Shown: positions 6,306 through 7,631 of the stretch, piece after piece
Numbering within the stretch: position 1 is the stretch's first letter
Layout: every line of letters starts with the position of its first letter
Origin: an uncultured cyanobacterium
Lineage (GTDB): Bacteria > Cyanobacteriota > Cyanobacteriia > PCC-6307 > Cyanobiaceae
Reading direction: 5' to 3'
Length of the DNA: 7,631 nucleotides
NCBI GenBank assembly: GCA_903928835.1
Contig: CAIYSK010000248.1
Coordinates: 1 to 7,631, forward strand
Translations under genes and position numbers: made by a program
The notes under the pieces: model-generated
What the model was told of the DNA's origin: nothing
Databases searched by the model: none
Seen by the model: the letters and a program-made list of their open reading frames with translations, nothing else

Positions 6306-6753
6306 AGCTCCTCACCAGATCGATCGCAAAACACAGCACCGCCAGATTGATGGCCACATCGGCCCCATTGAAGATCGGAAAGTTGATCGGCACCAAGGCG
6401 ATGAAATCCACCACCGCACCAGAGCGCCATCGGTCCAGGCCATTGCCAATGGCACCGCCCAACACCAAGGCCAGACCAAGTTGGCGGGCCACCGATAGGG
6501 GGCCCTGGCGTTCCAGCCAAGCCACAACAGCGATGGCCACCGCCAGGCTGACCAAACCCAGGGCCTGGGTGGAGCCGCTGAACAGGCTGAAGGCTGCCCC
6601 GGTATTGGTGGTGAGCTGCAAGTCCACCAGCCCTGGCAGCCATACCCTTGAGCCGTAGGGGGGGAGATGGGTGAGGGCCCAGTGCTTGCTGAGTTGATCC
6701 AGCACCACCACCAGGCCTGCCAGTCCATAGATCAACCAACGGGAGCGCTTCAC
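6286..6753 (-). CDS. lspA: Lipoprotein signal peptidase (signal peptidase II)
   Basis: LspA is the membrane aspartyl protease that removes the signal peptide from diacylglyceryl-modified prolipoproteins. The 155-residue product shows the family pattern: a first helix ending in V-L-D-Q-L-S-K (residues 17-23), the periplasmic-side N-T-G-A-A-F-S motif (50-56), G-N-G-L-D-R (103-108), VVDF with catalytic Asp116, and F-N-G-A-D with catalytic Asp132. Four hydrophobic helices can be seen, and the length is typical. I chose the GTG at 6753, which overlaps the bioY stop as GTGA and has GGTGGAG just upstream. The frame stays open further upstream inside bioY, but that extension has no LspA character. 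The end overlaps the PBP start by 20 bp, so the genes are probably translationally coupled. Confidence 0.96.
   Translation of the reverse strand: MKRSRWLIYGLAGLVVVLDQLSKHWALTHLPPYGSRVWLPGLVDLQLTTNTGAAFSLFSGSTQALGLVSLAVAIAVVAWLERQGPLSVARQLGLALVLGGAIGNGLDRWRSGAVVDFIALVPINFPIFNGADVAINLAVLCFAIDLVRSYGKRSA
6308..6314 (-). promoter_or_regulatory. Ribosome binding site of the FHA-PBP gene
   Basis: TGAGGAG on the minus strand ends two bases before the ATG at 6305 and lies inside the last codons of lspA. It is a strong match at slightly short spacing and fixes the PBP start. Confidence 0.65.
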
Positions 6754-7322
6754 GTCTCCACCAACACCAAACGCCGCAGGGGAAGGGCCACAACGGCCAC
6801 CGCGCAAACCAACAGCAGTTGGGGAATCAGGGGCGCCAGGGTGTAGCTCACGAGCAATTCGCCCAGGTTTGATCGCCAGTGCCCCACCAAAGCTCCAAGC
6901 AGCAGGTTGGCTACGCCGCACAGTTGCATCACGCCAAGGCCCACGGCGCTGGAGGCCGCTAGGCCAATCAAGCTGCCCATGCCCGCTTGCCTGGACAGTT
7001 TGCCCGTGATCCATGCGGCCGGCAGAAAGCCGGCCAGATAGCCAAAGCCAGGATTGAAGAGATAGGCAGCCCCCCCGCCCCCGTGGAATACCGGCAGCTG
7101 GAACAGCCCCAGGCTGAGGTAGGCAACCGCCGCCAACATGGCGCTGCGGGGGCCGCAGACCAGGGCTGTTAGCAGCAGGGCTGGCACCTGGAGGGTGATC
7201 GGCAAATTGCTTAAGCCCAGGCCTGTAGGGCTGGGCCATGGCACGGCTGCCTGGATCAGCCCCCCCACCAAAATCAGCAATAGGCCGGCAATGGCGCCGC
7301 TCCAGATGGCTATGGCCCTCAA
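6750..7322 (-). CDS. bioY: Biotin transporter BioY (ECF-type S component)
   Basis: BioY is the substrate-binding membrane subunit of biotin uptake systems of the energy-coupling factor type. It works with a BioM/BioN or shared EcfA/EcfT module, and in some species it occurs without one. The 190-residue product has about six hydrophobic helices. It carries the BioY core pattern: an I-T-L-Q-V-P start of helix 2, A-Y-L-S-L-G-L-F-Q-L-P-V-F (67-79), a glycine run with A-A-Y-L-F-N-P-G-F-G-Y-L-A-G-F (85-99), and a later N-L-L-L-G-A segment. The start is TTG at 7322, backed by a strong AGGAGG at good spacing. No ATP-binding or EcfT partner lies in this window. The stop overlaps the lspA GTG. It is the first gene of the four-gene cluster, so its promoter should lie between 7323 and 7415. 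Confidence 0.93.
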   Translation of the reverse strand: MRAIAIWSGAIAGLLLILVGGLIQAAVPWPSPTGLGLSNLPITLQVPALLLTALVCGPRSAMLAAVAYLSLGLFQLPVFHGGGGAAYLFNPGFGYLAGFLPAAWITGKLSRQAGMGSLIGLAASSAVGLGVMQLCGVANLLLGALVGHWRSNLGELLVSYTLAPLIPQLLLVCAVAVVALPLRRLVLVET

Positions 7323-7415
7323 CGACTCCCCTCCTGGCTGGCAGTCAGTTTGGCCCCTGCTCGAGCTTCGGCCATTAGGTTCGCCCTATCCCTTCGGGTG
7401 ACGCAGCGATTGGCC
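7323..7415. promoter_or_regulatory. Divergent spacer between bioY and sipA, presumed promoters
   Basis: Both neighbours start outward from this 93-bp spacer, so at least one promoter for each is expected here. On the plus strand TAGGTT (7376-7381) could be a -10 element for sipA, but the only TTG-type hexamer before it (7350-7355) is spaced too far for a standard promoter. I see no clear promoter for bioY. A short CCC-TTC-GGG motif (about 7390-7398) is probably incidental. I see no riboswitch, BirA-type operator or other clear palindrome. Confidence 0.35.
7326..7335 (-). promoter_or_regulatory. Strong ribosome binding site deciding the bioY TTG start
   Basis: The minus strand reads AGGAGGGGAG here. 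The AGGAGG core (7330-7335) leaves seven bases to the TTG at 7322. This near-perfect Shine-Dalgarno sequence justifies the rare start codon. Confidence 0.75.
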
Positions 7416-7631
7416 ATGCCAGATAGCCCTTGGTCGATTGGAGATGCGGTGGCCTTGATCGCCAGGCCCCGCTACCTGAAATCAGCCGATCCGATGCCGA
7501 TGCTGCGGCCCCCCGACCTCGTCGATCCATCGGAGCTGGGCGAGGTGGTTGCCCTGAAGGCCCTGGACCAGGTGGCCGTGAAATTTCGTCGCGGCACCTT
7601 TCTCTTCGATGCCGCCGATCTGGAAGCTGGC
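7416..7631 (+). CDS. sipA: SipA-like protein, DUF3148 (3' end cut by the window)
   Basis: The first 72 residues of a small protein run to the window edge without a stop. The pattern is that of DUF3148, the NblS-interacting protein SipA (Ssl3451 type): I-G-D-A-V-A-L near the start, then R-Y-L-K-S-A-D-P-M-P-M-L-R-P-P-D-L (18-34), an E-L-G-E-V-V turn, and V-K-F-R-R-G-T-F-L-F (56-65). The Y-L-K-x-A-D-P-M-P-M-L-R-P-P-D-L stretch is very characteristic. In other cyanobacteria SipA is a small, probably SH3-like barrel protein that binds the histidine kinase NblS, which governs high-light and nutrient-stress responses, and promotes its autophosphorylation. The family length is near 80 residues, so little is missing. 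ATG 7416 has no clear Shine-Dalgarno sequence. An in-frame GTG at 7398 would add six residues. It is divergent from bioY. Confidence 0.88.
   Translation, partial: MPDSPWSIGDAVALIARPRYLKSADPMPMLRPPDLVDPSELGEVVALKALDQVAVKFRRGTFLFDAADLEAG

Noticed and set aside
6754..7239. Upstream extension of LspA to 317 residues
   Set aside because: The extra residues lie in bioY out of frame and show no membrane-protein pattern. The GTG at 6753 in a GTGA overlap fits better.

Overview
The window is GC-rich, gene-dense bacterial chromosome, most likely from a cyanobacterium of the picocyanobacterial Synechococcus/Cyanobium type. The strongest clue is the right-hand gene, a SipA-like (DUF3148) protein, a family known from cyanobacteria. 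The FHA-fused class A penicillin-binding protein and the membrane GTPase with a DUF697 tail also fit. I saw no copy of the HIP1 octamer GCGATCGC, which agrees with a picocyanobacterium but is weak evidence over 7.6 kb. I saw no rRNA, tRNA, CRISPR array, insertion sequence or sign of recent transfer. No stretch longer than about 100 bases lacks a gene.

Left part (1-2619): the 3' end of an alanine/serine-glyoxylate aminotransferase gene (+) runs 35 bp into the convergent tadA gene (-). tadA encodes the tRNA adenosine deaminase that makes inosine-34. Divergent from tadA, with only 33 bp between start codons, is a group II PLP-dependent decarboxylase (+) of unknown substrate. A GTGA overlap follows it, leading into a small one-helix membrane protein of unknown function.

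Central and right part (2552-7322): four minus-strand genes lie head to tail with overlapping ends and look like one operon. In transcription order they are bioY (biotin transporter S component), lspA (lipoprotein signal peptidase), a bifunctional class A PBP with an N-terminal FHA domain, and a membrane-anchored GTPase with a DUF697 domain. Three of the four act at or in the cell envelope. The FHA domain suggests that peptidoglycan synthesis responds to Ser/Thr phosphorylation. A role for the GTPase in the same process is only inferred from gene order.

Right edge (7323-7631): a 93-bp divergent spacer, then sipA (+), cut by the window end. In other cyanobacteria SipA binds the sensor kinase NblS.

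Most of the window is conserved core genome. I found no convincing evidence of a wholly new system. The points most worth following are the FHA-PBP/GTPase pairing, the altered His-Lys motif of the decarboxylase, the paired cysteines in the PBP, and the G-rich tract inside the overlap of two convergent genes.
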